This document shows positions 17,697 through 26,663 of a stretch of DNA of 64,000 nt, one piece after another; the stretch's first letter is position 1; each line of letters starts with the position of its first letter. The notes under the pieces are model-generated. The model did no database searches, was not told where the DNA came from, and saw nothing but the letters and a program-made list of their open reading frames with translations. The DNA is taken from positions 1 through 64,000 of the forward strand of contig NZ_QXED01000005.1 in NCBI RefSeq assembly GCF_003583365.1, read 5' to 3'. Origin of the DNA: Fibrisoma montanum (GTDB lineage: Bacteria > Bacteroidota > Bacteroidia > Cytophagales > Spirosomataceae). Made by a program: the position numbers and the translations under genes.

Positions 17697-20600
17697 ATGA
17701 AGAAACTATCCTTGTTTTGCTGGCTCATGCTGAGCCTGACATGTTCTGTTTTTGCCCAGACGACCGATCTGCTCGTAACGGTCCGCGAACTGACCCGGCA
17801 ACAGGCCGTAACCGGACAGACGGTGTACCTCGAAAACCCGTCAATTGGTCTGAGCCAGTCGGCGCCGACCGATGCCAACGGAAAGGTGCTGTTCCGGGCC
17901 TTATCGCTGAACGGGGTGTACCGCGTGTTTACAAAAGAAAACGATACGTACCTCGAAAGCGAAGCGGAAGGCATCGTGCTGCGGGCCAATTTCCGGCGGT
18001 CGGTCACGTTGCTGCTGCCGACCAGACGGGAAATTTCCCTGTCGGAAGTGCAGGTTCGGAGCACAAGCGCATCGCGGATCAACACCGTCAACGCCGAAGT
18101 ATCCTCCGAAATCGATATCCGGAAAGTAGAAGAGCTGCCGGTCGAAGGCCGCGACATCACCCGGGTCCTGTACCGCCTGCCGAACGTCAGCCAGGCAACG
18201 GGCTTCTTTCCCGAAGCGCCGAACGTCAGCATCAATGGCGCCAACAGCTTGTATAATAATTACCTGATCGACGGTATGGACAACAACGAGCGGTTTCTGG
18301 GGGGGCAGAAGTTTGCCATTCCGGTGGGATTCGCACGCAACGTAACGGTACTGACCAACAACTACTCGGTGGAGTTTGGTAATACCGGCAACGGCATCAT
18401 CAACATCACGAGTAAATCGGGAAGCAACGAAACCACCGGTGAGGTCTTTTTTCTGACCCGGCCCGGGGCGGTGATTGATGCACAGACCAGCTATCCGCTG
18501 CGCGATTTATCCGGAAACCAGGTAAAAGACGGCTTTCAGCGCTACCAGGGCGGATTTGGCGTAGGGGGAGCCCTCGTTAAAAACAAAACGTTCTACTACC
18601 TGAACGTAGAGCACACGACCGATATTAAAGATAATCTGCTCACCGCTCCGCTGGTCGGTGTTAATGAAACCATCCGCGGTACGAACCGCTTTACCTACAT
18701 CTCGGGGAAGATCGACCAGTTCTGGAACGACCGATTCAAGTCCTCGCTGCGGGTCAACGTCGGGCAGGTGGCCATCGGTCGGCAGGCCGGTGGACTCACG
18801 GGCGGTATTGCGTTCCCTTCGGCGGCCAATGCGCAGGATCGTAACTCGCTGCTGATCGCGTCGCGCAATACGTATACGACGGACCGATTCTCGTCGGAAA
18901 CAAACGTGCAGTACAGCCGCTTCCGGTGGAACTACGCCCGCGCCGAAAACCCCGACAGTCCGGACGTAACGGTACTTGACCCAACCGGGCAGGGTGTTGC
19001 GTACCTCGGGCACCCCGGCTACCTGTTCGATTCGCACGAAAGTACCGTTCAGGTGCAGCAGAAAGTTTCGTTTTATCGGGGGAACCACACGTTCCGGGCC
19101 GGGGCCGAACTGATTTCGGCGAACCATGAACTTTTTGGCGGGGGTAATCCGAACGGCAGCTATACTGTGCAGCTGACGGCGGCTCAACTGGCTGCGCTGC
19201 GCGAACGGAATGTCGGTTCAAACCTCAGCCCGACGGATATTCCGGCCGATGCCCGCGTCCTGAGCTATGCCGTCGAACTGCGTCCGGCTGCGTACGGTAC
19301 AACGCAGAATGTTGTCAGCCTGTACGCCGAAGACCAGTGGACGGTCAGCCCGCAATTGAACGTAACCCTCGGGCTGCGTTACGACTACGACAACCTGTCG
19401 AAAGGCGGGGCGGCTCAGGGTGATTTTAACAACCTGGCACCCCGGGGCAGCTTCAACTACAAACTGACCGGCCGCTCGGCCTTACGGGGTGGGGTAGGCC
19501 TTTTCTACGACAAAATCCTGTACTCGATCTACAGCGACGCCCTGCAGCAGAACAACTCGGGAGCCGACTTCCGGCGCCAGATTCAGTACTTTGTGGAGCG
19601 GGGAGCTCTGCCCGCTGATACCGACATCGACCGGGTTACGTTCGACGGAAACCTGACCGTAGGGGGGGCTACCAGCAACACGGGGCAACCGATTCGGTAC
19701 CTGCAGGGGCCACCGGCTTCCGCTTATGCCGGGCAGCGGAACCTGTTCAGTGGCGAACGGCGTATTCTGAACCCCAGCGGCTATCAGAATCCGTACACGC
19801 TCCAGACAACGCTGGGCTACCAGTACCAGTTGAACGACAATGTGCTGTTCTACGCCGATGCCGTGTACAACGAATCCTACAACCTGTTCCGCACCCGCAA
19901 CCTGAATGCCCCGGCTCCGTGGGACTACAGCCTGAGTGCGCAGCGGAACATTGCCCGGTCGACGGAATGGGCCAACTCGACCCGCCCCCTGCCGATCTCG
20001 AACGGATCGGCCGTGATCAACGGGCAGACCCTGACCGGCGTAGCGCAAAGCCTGGTGATGACCGAAACGGCCGGCCGCTCGCAGTACATGGCGCTGAGCG
20101 TGAACCTGCAGAAAGACAAGGGCGCCAGCAATTATGCGTACCGGCTGATCTACACGCTGTCGCGGTTGTATAACGACACCGAGGATATCAACTTCCGGGC
20201 GATGGACGCCAATAACTTCGCGGCCGAATGGGGGCCGTCTGTCAACGACCGGCGACACATCATCAACGGAATCGTAAACTACTACGTAGGCCGGTGGTTG
20301 ACGCTGACGGCCGCAGCCCTGGTGCAGAGCGGTCAGCCGATCAACCGCGTGCCCGACGGATCGCGATACGTCGTCGTGGATCAGAATCTTCAGCCGGTGC
20401 TGGTGGAGGGTCGGCAGATCACGACCAATGACCTGAACGGCGACGGTGGCGCATTCGGCGACGCCTATGTGGGCAACAGCGACCGGCAGCCGGGCGAGAG
20501 CCGCAATAACGATCGCCTGCCCTGGTCGAAAGTGGTCGACATCAGCGCACAATTCACCATTCCGCTGACTAGTCAACTTAATCGACGGATTGAAATCCGC

Positions 20601-20762
20601 GCCGATGTTTTTAACGTACTTAATACGAATAACCTGAGTGGTTATTCCAACAATGCCACGCAGAGTAATCAAATTCAGATTGGCCCCCGGGGCAGCGGTT
20701 TTGTTCAGCGAAATGCAGCTCCACCCCGTCAGTTTCAATTTGGGGTGCGCTATCTGTTTTGA
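17697..20762 (+). CDS. TonB-dependent receptor, Oar-like, with N-terminal regulatory-like domain
   Basis: 1021 residues with a signal peptide ending near FAQ (residue 21). Residues about 24-110 form a beta-sandwich of the carboxypeptidase-regulatory-like type; a plug domain follows (about 125-235, including VSINGANSLYNNYLIDGMDN). A 22-strand-type barrel ends in FGVRYLF, with the terminal aromatic needed for BAM insertion. The pattern resembles Oar receptors rather than SusC: no SusC-type TonB box is seen and no susD gene is adjacent. Likely imports a bulky ligand or serves adhesion/secretion. Ligand unknown. Confidence 0.9.
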   Translation: MKKLSLFCWLMLSLTCSVFAQTTDLLVTVRELTRQQAVTGQTVYLENPSIGLSQSAPTDANGKVLFRALSLNGVYRVFTKENDTYLESEAEGIVLRANFRRSVTLLLPTRREISLSEVQVRSTSASRINTVNAEVSSEIDIRKVEELPVEGRDITRVLYRLPNVSQATGFFPEAPNVSINGANSLYNNYLIDGMDNNERFLGGQKFAIPVGFARNVTVLTNNYSVEFGNTGNGIINITSKSGSNETTGEVFFLTRPGAVIDAQTSYPLRDLSGNQVKDGFQRYQGGFGVGGALVKNKTFYYLNVEHTTDIKDNLLTAPLVGVNETIRGTNRFTYISGKIDQFWNDRFKSSLRVNVGQVAIGRQAGGLTGGIAFPSAANAQDRNSLLIASRNTYTTDRFSSETNVQYSRFRWNYARAENPDSPDVTVLDPTGQGVAYLGHPGYLFDSHESTVQVQQKVSFYRGNHTFRAGAELISANHELFGGGNPNGSYTVQLTAAQLAALRERNVGSNLSPTDIPADARVLSYAVELRPAAYGTTQNVVSLYAEDQWTVSPQLNVTLGLRYDYDNLSKGGAAQGDFNNLAPRGSFNYKLTGRSALRGGVGLFYDKILYSIYSDALQQNNSGADFRRQIQYFVERGALPADTDIDRVTFDGNLTVGGATSNTGQPIRYLQGPPASAYAGQRNLFSGERRILNPSGYQNPYTLQTTLGYQYQLNDNVLFYADAVYNESYNLFRTRNLNAPAPWDYSLSAQRNIARSTEWANSTRPLPISNGSAVINGQTLTGVAQSLVMTETAGRSQYMALSVNLQKDKGASNYAYRLIYTLSRLYNDTEDINFRAMDANNFAAEWGPSVNDRRHIINGIVNYYVGRWLTLTAAALVQSGQPINRVPDGSRYVVVDQNLQPVLVEGRQITTNDLNGDGGAFGDAYVGNSDRQPGESRNNDRLPWSKVVDISAQFTIPLTSQLNRRIEIRADVFNVLNTNNLSGYSNNATQSNQIQIGPRGSGFVQRNAAPPRQFQFGVRYLF

Positions 20763-20888
20763 CATAACCGTGGGATTGAACAGTGTGTTGGGTAGTGGGG
20801 CTGAACGGGATGCGTTGAGCAGCGTAGCGATTCTGGCGCAACTCGGCCATCCCGCTACCAAGTTTGTTTTAATTAGGTGTGTTCTGGC

Positions 20889-20924
20889 AGACGGCTTGTT
20901 CTTTGAGCGGGCCGTCTCTTTTTT
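20889..20924 (+). terminator. Intrinsic terminator after the TonB receptor
   Basis: AGACGGC (20889-20895) pairs with GCCGTCT (20911-20917), followed by CTTTTTT. It lies about 125 bp downstream of the receptor stop. The sequence between stop and hairpin shows no convincing gene. Confidence 0.7.
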
Positions 20925-20954
20925 GCGCGTCGTAAGCTGTATTTGGGATAAGCC

Positions 20955-21214
20955 GGTCAGACGTACCGTCAGACCTAACGGTACATGTTCCGGTCGGGCG
21001 TGTGCACCAACAACTCGGTCTGACGGTACGTCTGACCGCCGGAAAAGCGATAGTTAAAACAGACGTTGATTGACTAATTGAAAAAGAGCCGGTCTGACGG
21101 TACGTCAGACCTGAAGAGTCGCTCAGAGATACAGCCAGGCCCGGCTATCCGGTCTGACGGTACGTCTGACCGGCTCCGGTGATTCGGTCTTTCGGTCAGA
21201 CGTACCGTCAGACC
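20955..21214. repeat. Array of five copies of a 21-bp near-palindrome
   Basis: Copies lie at 20955-20975, 21017-21037, 21091-21111, 21151-21171 and 21194-21214. The unit has arms GGTCTGACG and CGTCTGACC around GTA; copies 1 and 5 are in reverse orientation and copy 3 has CAG for CTG in the right arm. Spacers are 22-53 bp and not alike. This fills the gap between the TonB receptor and the YnjB-like gene. It resembles a REP-type extragenic palindrome cluster or a multi-site protein-binding array; no RAYT transposase is in the window. Confidence 0.85.
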
Positions 21215-21275
21215 GCTGGAGGAATCCGATCATTAACAACAAAACCTTACTTTGGCACTTTTGTAAACGTTTGAC

Positions 21276-22496
21276 ATGAATCTCGTTAGACTCATACTTT
21301 TTAGTACGTTGCTTTGCACGGCCTGTTCGACAAGCGAGCAGCGCGATCCGGCCACCATTCTGAATCAATCGTGGGCGCAGATTGAACAGGCTGGTAAAGA
21401 CCAGCCCGTTACGCTGCTGATGTGGCTGGGCGACCCGTATATCAACGACTACATGAACAAGTACGTTAAGCCTGAAGTCCGAAAGCGGTATGGTATTGAC
21501 CTGCAGATTTCGGGGGGGCAGGGGGCGCAGATTGTACAGACACTCGCAGCCGAACGGGAAGCCGGACAGCCCAGCCAGCTTGATATGGCCTGGATCAATG
21601 GCGAAACATTTTACCAGCTTCGGCAGATCGACGGCCTGCTCGGGCCCGTCACCGAAAAGATGCCCAATGCGCGCTTCATCGACTTCACAAACCCGTTCAT
21701 TGGGGTTGATTTTCAGCAGCCGGTCAATGGCATGGAAGTGCCCTGGGGAAATGTCCAGCTGGCGTTTATCTACGATTCGCAAAAGGTGGCTCAGCCGCCC
21801 CGGTCGTTTGCGGAGTTACCGGCCTACGTAAAGGCGCATCCCGGTCAGTTCACCATCCCGAACGAATTTACGGGTATGACCATCCTGAAATCCTGGATGA
21901 TTGCGCTGTCGGGTGATCCGAAGCTGTTTCAGGGGAAATTCCGGGAGGATGTGTATGAAAAATGGTCGGGGGCGGTGTTTCGACAGATCAATGAACTGAA
22001 ACCGTACTTCTGGAAACGGGGCGAGACTTTCCCCGAACAGCTCTCGACCCTGCACCAGTTGTTTGCCAACGGCGAAGTGGCCTTTACCTTCTCAAACAAT
22101 GATGCTGAGGTCGACAATAAGGTGAATCTGGGCTTCTTCCCCAAAACGGCCCGGGCGTACGTACCGGCACCCGGTACCATTCAGAACTCGCACTACATGG
22201 GAATTATCCGGAACGCCCAGCATCCGGAAGCGGCTATGCTGGTGGCTAATTTTCTGATATCGCCCGAAGCGCAGCTCAAAAAAATGGACCCGACTGTCTG
22301 GGGCGATCATACGGTATTGGCCATTAATAAACTGCCCGCCGACTATCAGCCCCGGTTCAATACCCTGCCCACGCGCCGGTATGCTCCCAAACGCGACGCC
22401 ATTCAGGGGCTGGCGTTTCAGGAACCCGCCCCGGAATATATGGTTCGGTTGTACAAGGATTTCAGGACGAAGGTGATTGAGGCAAACGAAAACTAA
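21276..22496 (+). CDS. YnjB-like ABC transporter substrate-binding lipoprotein
   Basis: 406 residues with a lipoprotein-type signal (CTAC, lipidation Cys at about residue 17). The periplasmic-binding-protein fold contains LLMWLGDPYINDYMNKYV and DMAWINGETFYQLRQ, which recall E. coli YnjB. YnjB-type proteins belong to the iron/thiamine/spermidine binding-protein superfamily and their ligand is unknown. Two permease genes follow at 17 bp and with an 11-bp overlap, giving a YnjB-YnjC(split) arrangement. No thiamine riboswitch was recognised upstream; instead the region holds the palindrome array. Confidence 0.85.
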   Translation: MNLVRLILFSTLLCTACSTSEQRDPATILNQSWAQIEQAGKDQPVTLLMWLGDPYINDYMNKYVKPEVRKRYGIDLQISGGQGAQIVQTLAAEREAGQPSQLDMAWINGETFYQLRQIDGLLGPVTEKMPNARFIDFTNPFIGVDFQQPVNGMEVPWGNVQLAFIYDSQKVAQPPRSFAELPAYVKAHPGQFTIPNEFTGMTILKSWMIALSGDPKLFQGKFREDVYEKWSGAVFRQINELKPYFWKRGETFPEQLSTLHQLFANGEVAFTFSNNDAEVDNKVNLGFFPKTARAYVPAPGTIQNSHYMGIIRNAQHPEAAMLVANFLISPEAQLKKMDPTVWGDHTVLAINKLPADYQPRFNTLPTRRYAPKRDAIQGLAFQEPAPEYMVRLYKDFRTKVIEANEN

Positions 22497-22513
22497 CCCT
22501 AAAAAACGGTACG

Positions 22514-23356
22514 GTGAAACAATGGTCACTTCTTCTCTGGCTATACGCTCTGCTGGTGGTAGGCTTGCCGCTGGCCGGGCTGTTCAATGCGTTTTTGTAC
22601 AGCGTGGGGCTGGCCGGGCCGCTGGCTACGGGTTTTACAGCCCGGTACTGGCAGCAGCTGCCCGGCGAAACCTCACTGCTGGCATCGCTGGGATTCAGCC
22701 TCTACGTAGCAGTCGTGTCGGTGGGGCTGGCGATAGCCATTGCTCTGTTCCTGGTCTTACGGCATCAGGCTGCGCTTCGTCGTCGACCGTTCCCGACGCT
22801 GCTGTACGTACCGCTGCTGTTTCCGTCGCTGGTGATGGCGTTTTACCTGTTCCAACTGCTGAGCGGATCGGGCTGGCTGGCGCGGATGGCCTACCAACTG
22901 CACCTGATTCAGTCGCCGGATGGATTTCCTGAGCTAATTCAGGATGGAGCGGGCATCGGCATCCTGCTGGCGCAGGTCGGGCTGGCATTCCCGTTTTTTA
23001 CCCTGTTGTTTCAGTCGCTCTACGTCGATGCCCGGCTGGACGACCTGCGGAGCCTGACCCGGACCCTGGGGGCTTCGGGCTGGCAGTTCAACCGGCGGGT
23101 GGCCATACCTATTCTCATTCGCCGGGCTGCGCCGACGCTGGTTCTGTACGGGGTAGCGGTGCTCGGCGCATACGATATTCCGCTGCTGCTGGGCCGGAAT
23201 TACCCGCAGATGCTGTCGCTGTTCATCACCACGAAGCTGCAGCGGTTCGACCTGAGCGATCTGCCCATGGGCTATCTGATCGGGTGTCTGTTCACCCTCG
23301 TGCTGATGGCTGTCATTTACGTAACCACCCGCTGGACCCAACGCCATGCCCTCTGA
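22514..23356 (+). CDS. ABC transporter permease 1 (YnjC N-half-like)
   Basis: 280 residues from a GTG start, six membrane segments, with the binding-protein-dependent permease loop near LDDLRSLTRTLGASGWQFNRRVAIPIL (EAA-like motif, residues about 175-205). It corresponds to the first half of E. coli YnjC, which is a fused double permease. It overlaps the second permease gene by 11 bp. The two form the membrane channel for the YnjB-like binding protein. Confidence 0.87.
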   Translation: MKQWSLLLWLYALLVVGLPLAGLFNAFLYSVGLAGPLATGFTARYWQQLPGETSLLASLGFSLYVAVVSVGLAIAIALFLVLRHQAALRRRPFPTLLYVPLLFPSLVMAFYLFQLLSGSGWLARMAYQLHLIQSPDGFPELIQDGAGIGILLAQVGLAFPFFTLLFQSLYVDARLDDLRSLTRTLGASGWQFNRRVAIPILIRRAAPTLVLYGVAVLGAYDIPLLLGRNYPQMLSLFITTKLQRFDLSDLPMGYLIGCLFTLVLMAVIYVTTRWTQRHAL

Positions 23357-24203
23357 TCAGTCGAAACCCGTTCAGGATGCAGAACGCCTGGCTGCACTGC
23401 CGGACGCCGGGCCGCGCAACCCCGAACCGGCTGGTTTCCTACGGCGCAGCATTCTGGCCGGGGGGCTGCTGCTGCTGTTTGGTCTGCCGTTCGTCTTGCT
23501 GTTGCTGTTGGCGCTGGGACAGTACTGGCGCTTCCCCGACGTACTGCCGCCGGTCTACGCCCTCGATGCGCTGACCCGCGTGGTGTCGGCGGATAGCGCG
23601 CTGGCCACCGGGTTTCTGCTGAGTCTGCTGATTGCTACGGTCGTAGCGGTTGTTTCGACGGCGGGTGGGTTTGTGGTGGCCCGGGCTATTGCCGGTGCGT
23701 CCCGGCCCGACCGCTGGGTAACGCTGAGCTATCTGCCGTATGCGCTGCCGCCCGTCCTGCTGGCGGTGCTGATTCAGCCCTACTTCATCCGGCTGCATCT
23801 GTCGGGTTCGCTGGCCGGCGTGGTGCTTGGCCTGCTGCTGATTACGATCCCGTTTGCCGCCCTGTTTTTCCGAAGCTTCTGGGGGGAGCAGGCAAAGCAG
23901 TATGAGCAGCTAAGCCGGACGCTCGGCTGTACGCAGGTGCAGGCGTTTCGGTGGGTACTGCTGCCCCTCGCCCGGCCGCTGCTCATTACGTGCCTGTTTC
24001 AGACGTTCCTGATTGCCTGGTTTGATTTTGGATTGACCAATTACCTGAGCGTCGGGAAAGTGCAGACGCTGACGGTGCAGGTGTTCATCTACGTAGGCGA
24101 AGCAAACAGCCGGCTGGCGGCCGTTGCGTCGCTGCTGTTGCTGATACCACCCGCCCTGCTGTTATGGGTCAACCGGAAGGCCATTGTCCGGCGGGTATTC
24201 TAA
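23346..24203 (+). CDS. ABC transporter permease 2 (YnjC C-half-like)
   Basis: 285 residues with a hydrophilic N-terminal extension of about 30 residues, six membrane segments and the EAA-like loop QYEQLSRTLGCTQVQAFRWVLLPL. It completes the permease dimer. A strong hairpin follows at once, so the SBP-permease unit ends here. No ATPase gene is adjacent; the nearest suitable ATPase is at 27380-28111 on the same strand, beyond a reversed three-gene block. Confidence 0.87.
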   Translation: MPSDQSKPVQDAERLAALPDAGPRNPEPAGFLRRSILAGGLLLLFGLPFVLLLLLALGQYWRFPDVLPPVYALDALTRVVSADSALATGFLLSLLIATVVAVVSTAGGFVVARAIAGASRPDRWVTLSYLPYALPPVLLAVLIQPYFIRLHLSGSLAGVVLGLLLITIPFAALFFRSFWGEQAKQYEQLSRTLGCTQVQAFRWVLLPLARPLLITCLFQTFLIAWFDFGLTNYLSVGKVQTLTVQVFIYVGEANSRLAAVASLLLLIPPALLLWVNRKAIVRRVF

Positions 24204-24206
24204 CGC

Positions 24207-24240
24207 AAAACCCCAGCCGCTTTAGCGTGACTGGGGTTTT
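24207..24240. terminator. Bidirectional terminator between convergent genes
   Basis: AAAACCCCAG (24207-24216) and CTGGGGTTTT (24231-24240) form a 10-bp stem with A- and T-rich ends, so it can stop transcription from both the permease gene and the convergent small lipoprotein gene. Confidence 0.85.
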
Positions 24241-24248
24241 GTCCGGGT

Positions 24249-24638
24249 TTATCCACGGCGGCCGTAGATGCCGCCACGATCGTACCGGCGACCCTGCTGG
24301 AAGGCAAACAGCTTTTGTCGCTGGGCCGGTGTCAGTACCGCGAGCATGGCCTGCTGTTTTTCACGCTGAAGCCGCTGGAACGCCTGCGGATTCCGGCGCT
24401 CGCGGGCCGTCAGGCCACGGCGGTCGTACTCATTTTCAATTTTTCTGAGTTGTTTTTCCTGCCGGTTCGTTAGGCCGACAATGTTGTCCAGCTGATTGAT
24501 CTGGTACGCTTCGACGGCATCGTCAGCCCTCGGGTTCGTCTGAGCCGGAGCAGGATACCGGCTATAGCCCGGTTGGGCAACGGCGCAGCCTGACATCAAT
24601 ACGGTAAGGGTGGCGAAAAGCATGATGGTCTTTTTCAT
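24249..24638 (-). CDS. Small Spy/CpxP-like envelope lipoprotein
   Basis: 129 residues with a lipobox (LMSGC, Cys near residue 18). The mature part is helical and charged, with NIVGLTNRQEKQLRKIENEY and AVLTPAQRQKLFAFQ, resembling the LTxxQ repeats of Spy/CpxP-type periplasmic chaperones. The C-terminus is Gly/Arg-rich. A role in envelope stress is a family-based inference. Confidence 0.65.
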   Translation of the reverse strand: MKKTIMLFATLTVLMSGCAVAQPGYSRYPAPAQTNPRADDAVEAYQINQLDNIVGLTNRQEKQLRKIENEYDRRGLTARERRNPQAFQRLQREKQQAMLAVLTPAQRQKLFAFQQGRRYDRGGIYGRRG

Positions 24639-24771
24639 GGTTACTGAGTTTTTGTTGTTTGTTGGTTAGAAGCCAATCTGCTTCCACCGTTTAACAACCC
24701 TTTCTCTCAGATCGACCAACTCACCCTTTCGCTAGACGAAGCGCCGGAAATGTACCGATGAATCCGCCGGT

Positions 24772-25299
24772 TCAGTATTGTTCAGGCGTCAGTAGTTTCT
24801 GCCGGATATTCTGCCAATACCAGTTACCGCCGGCAAAGGTCGTTGCGCACAGGCCCACTAGCCACATAATGCCCGACAGGCTCGTGTAAGACCAGGTCCG
24901 TTCTTTCATCGCCACCAACAGCGCCATCAGCATCAGGAACAAACCGATGGTCAGGATCAGGGCGTTGCGCATGGCAATTGTGTAGGACTGGCGCAGGTCG
25001 TAAGCCCCGTAGGCTTTGTTGCGGTTCTCGAACACAATATCGTCCAGCGTGGCGGTCTGGAGCTGATCGGCGTCGGCCAGTTCGTGGTGGTACGTTTGCT
25101 GTAACTGCCGGATAGCCTGGGTATCAACGTCGAGCTGTACTTTCTCAAACGCCTTGTCAAACGGCAGGCCGATCCACATATAATGTTCTACCTCGCAGGC
25201 CAGATGATCGAGGAGTTCACGGGCCAGCCTGGTGTCTGAGCAGTTCCGGACCAGATAATCGTACAGAATGCCTATCTGCTGACGGTCAAGGGCTTTCAT
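24772..25299 (-). CDS. Two-TM membrane protein carrying a TonB-N-like motif
   Basis: 175 residues: a helical cytoplasmic N-terminal half (LDRQQIGILYDYLVRNCSD...), then DIVFENRNKAYGAYDLRQSY (about residues 88-107), a motif usual at the N-terminus of Bacteroidota TonB proteins, then two membrane segments. There is no TonB C-terminal domain, so it is not an energy transducer. It lies 71 bp after the padR gene on the same strand. PadR regulators often pair with small membrane proteins of the DUF1700 kind, and this looks like such a partner. Confidence 0.65.
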   Translation of the reverse strand: MKALDRQQIGILYDYLVRNCSDTRLARELLDHLACEVEHYMWIGLPFDKAFEKVQLDVDTQAIRQLQQTYHHELADADQLQTATLDDIVFENRNKAYGAYDLRQSYTIAMRNALILTIGLFLMLMALLVAMKERTWSYTSLSGIMWLVGLCATTFAGGNWYWQNIRQKLLTPEQY

Positions 25300-25370
25300 G
25301 GTTGATGTTCGGGTTTAAGAAAAATAATCAGTTTCAGTTGGTATGGCAGATTGCCCCGCCCGGCGACCAC

Positions 25371-25745
25371 TCAGGTGGTTGGATAAGATACTGGCGGATG
25401 TACAGATAGGGTAGGCTGTAGATGGAGCAGGGTACGCATCGCTTCAACAAACCGTTCGAACTCCGAAACTTTCTGGATGGCCGTCTGGCTGCCTTGTGGC
25501 GTTAGTGAATAGTATTTACGTAATCGCCCGTCAGCCTCTTCCGATTCGGTAATTAAAAGGCCATCCTGTTCAAGTTTGTGTAATACCGGATACAAGGCGC
25601 CGAAGGTCAGTACAATTTCACCCTGCGTCCGTTCTTTTACCGACTGCGTGATTTCGTACCCATACATTCGCCCTTGTTCGGCTAATAGTTTCAGGACAAT
25701 CGTCTTTAGCGTACCGCGCAAAAATTCACTGCTGGATGGTTCCAT
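25371..25745 (-). CDS. PadR-family transcriptional regulator
   Basis: A 124-residue winged-helix protein: GTLKTIVLKLLAEQGRMYGYEI, then LTFGALYPVLHKLEQDGLL and GRLRKYYSLTPQG, all diagnostic of PadR. Family members repress nearby genes and often themselves. An 8+4+8 palindrome lies 19 bp upstream of the start. It heads a unit with the two-TM protein and perhaps the small lipoprotein. Confidence 0.9.
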   Translation of the reverse strand: MEPSSSEFLRGTLKTIVLKLLAEQGRMYGYEITQSVKERTQGEIVLTFGALYPVLHKLEQDGLLITESEEADGRLRKYYSLTPQGSQTAIQKVSEFERFVEAMRTLLHLQPTLSVHPPVSYPTT

Positions 25746-25764
25746 AATTAGTAGGCATTCACGT

Positions 25765-25784
25765 ATTTACTTACCAAAGTAAAT
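25765..25784. promoter_or_regulatory. Candidate PadR operator
   Basis: ATTTACTT-ACCA-AAGTAAAT, a perfect 8-bp inverted repeat with a 4-bp spacer, 19 bp before the padR start. On the minus strand it includes TTTACTTTGG, close to a -7 box, so binding there would block transcription. Confidence 0.6.
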
Positions 25785-25958
25785 ATATGTAAGGATCTAA
25801 TATATGCAAAGAATCAGGGGCTATTTTTTCTAAAAAACTTAAGTCCTGGTCACCCGGTTTTATGAGTCAGGGTTTTGAGATACTTGTCGGTGATCAATCG
25901 GAATCGCCCGGAATTTCGTAAATCGCTGTATGTAGCCCCTGTTTCAATGCTGCCCGTT

Positions 25959-26588
25959 ATGATAAACGCTCTGCTTATTTCGAATAACATCGCCGGTCTG
26001 GACGATTATTACGTGTCGAACGAACTGGTGCAGTACACGGTCTGCCGCATCACGAAAGACTTCGACCCCGACCTGGCGCCTTACGATATACTGGTCATTC
26101 CCAACGGCTCCGACCACGTAGCGATGCTGAAGATCAAAGACAAGGTGCGGGCGTTTCTGGATGCGGGCAAAGCCCTGATTTGCTCCGATGGCTGGTTTAC
26201 GGACTGGGTGCCGGGCAACCAGTGGGTAATGGACAACGCCAGACGGACCATCGACATCCGGTACCACGTGAAAACCGACCGCTACGGTCTGTTCGACGGC
26301 GTGGATCTCGACGAGCTGACGTTCTCGCATGGTATGAGCGGCTGGTGGGCCTGCGGCTACATTCAGGTGGCGGAGGGTGCCGACGTAGTAGTAGAAGATA
26401 CCTGGCAGCGGCCCATCATTGTGCTGGATGAGGTCAGTACAAACGGCCTGATGCTGCTGACGGCCAGTGGCCCCCTGGCCGACGTTACGTTCAGTGGCGA
26501 CAGGGAAGTTGCCCTGGTCAGAATTTACCGAAATTTCCTGAAACGGGTCCAGTCGAAAAACAACGTAGTGCCCATGATCGCTGAATGA
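25959..26588 (+). CDS. GATase1/ThuA-fold-like protein, paralogue A
   Basis: 209 residues if started at the ATG at 25959 (an upstream ATG at 25875 adds 28 residues that do not look like the fold; the paralogue also begins at this point). The pattern is beta-alpha: MINALLISNN, YDILVIPNGSDHVAML, VRAFLDAGKALICSDGW, then a long C-terminal part with GMSGWWACGYIQV. The arrangement resembles class I glutamine-amidotransferase-like or ThuA folds, but the nucleophile-elbow position shows SDGW and no catalytic Cys. It is related to the next gene (both have LVxP, FL..GK and DW motifs at equal spacing). Function unknown; co-directional with the ABC ATPase and radical SAM genes. Confidence 0.7.
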   Translation: MINALLISNNIAGLDDYYVSNELVQYTVCRITKDFDPDLAPYDILVIPNGSDHVAMLKIKDKVRAFLDAGKALICSDGWFTDWVPGNQWVMDNARRTIDIRYHVKTDRYGLFDGVDLDELTFSHGMSGWWACGYIQVAEGADVVVEDTWQRPIIVLDEVSTNGLMLLTASGPLADVTFSGDREVALVRIYRNFLKRVQSKNNVVPMIAE

Positions 26589-26663
26589 CGGTTTGCCTGG
26601 GCTGCGTAAAACCCGGTGCAGCTGCTGTACATCCGCCAATTCGTGGTTTAAACCCATTTAAGT

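Noticed and set aside
19482-20861. Long antisense open frame (459 codons) across the TonB receptor
   Set aside because: It is a mirror of the receptor gene in high-GC coding sequence; the translation is low-complexity and matches no family.
20955-21214. CRISPR array
   Set aside because: Repeat units are palindromic, in mixed orientation, with spacers of 22-53 bp, and no cas gene is in the window.
17697-22496. SusC/SusD-type polysaccharide utilisation locus
   Set aside because: The receptor is Oar-like, there is no SusD protein, glycosidase or ECF/anti-sigma pair, and the next gene is an ABC binding protein after a terminator.
24772-25299. Annotation as a TonB energy transducer
   Set aside because: Only the N-terminal motif is shared; two membrane segments near the C-terminus and no TonB C-terminal domain.
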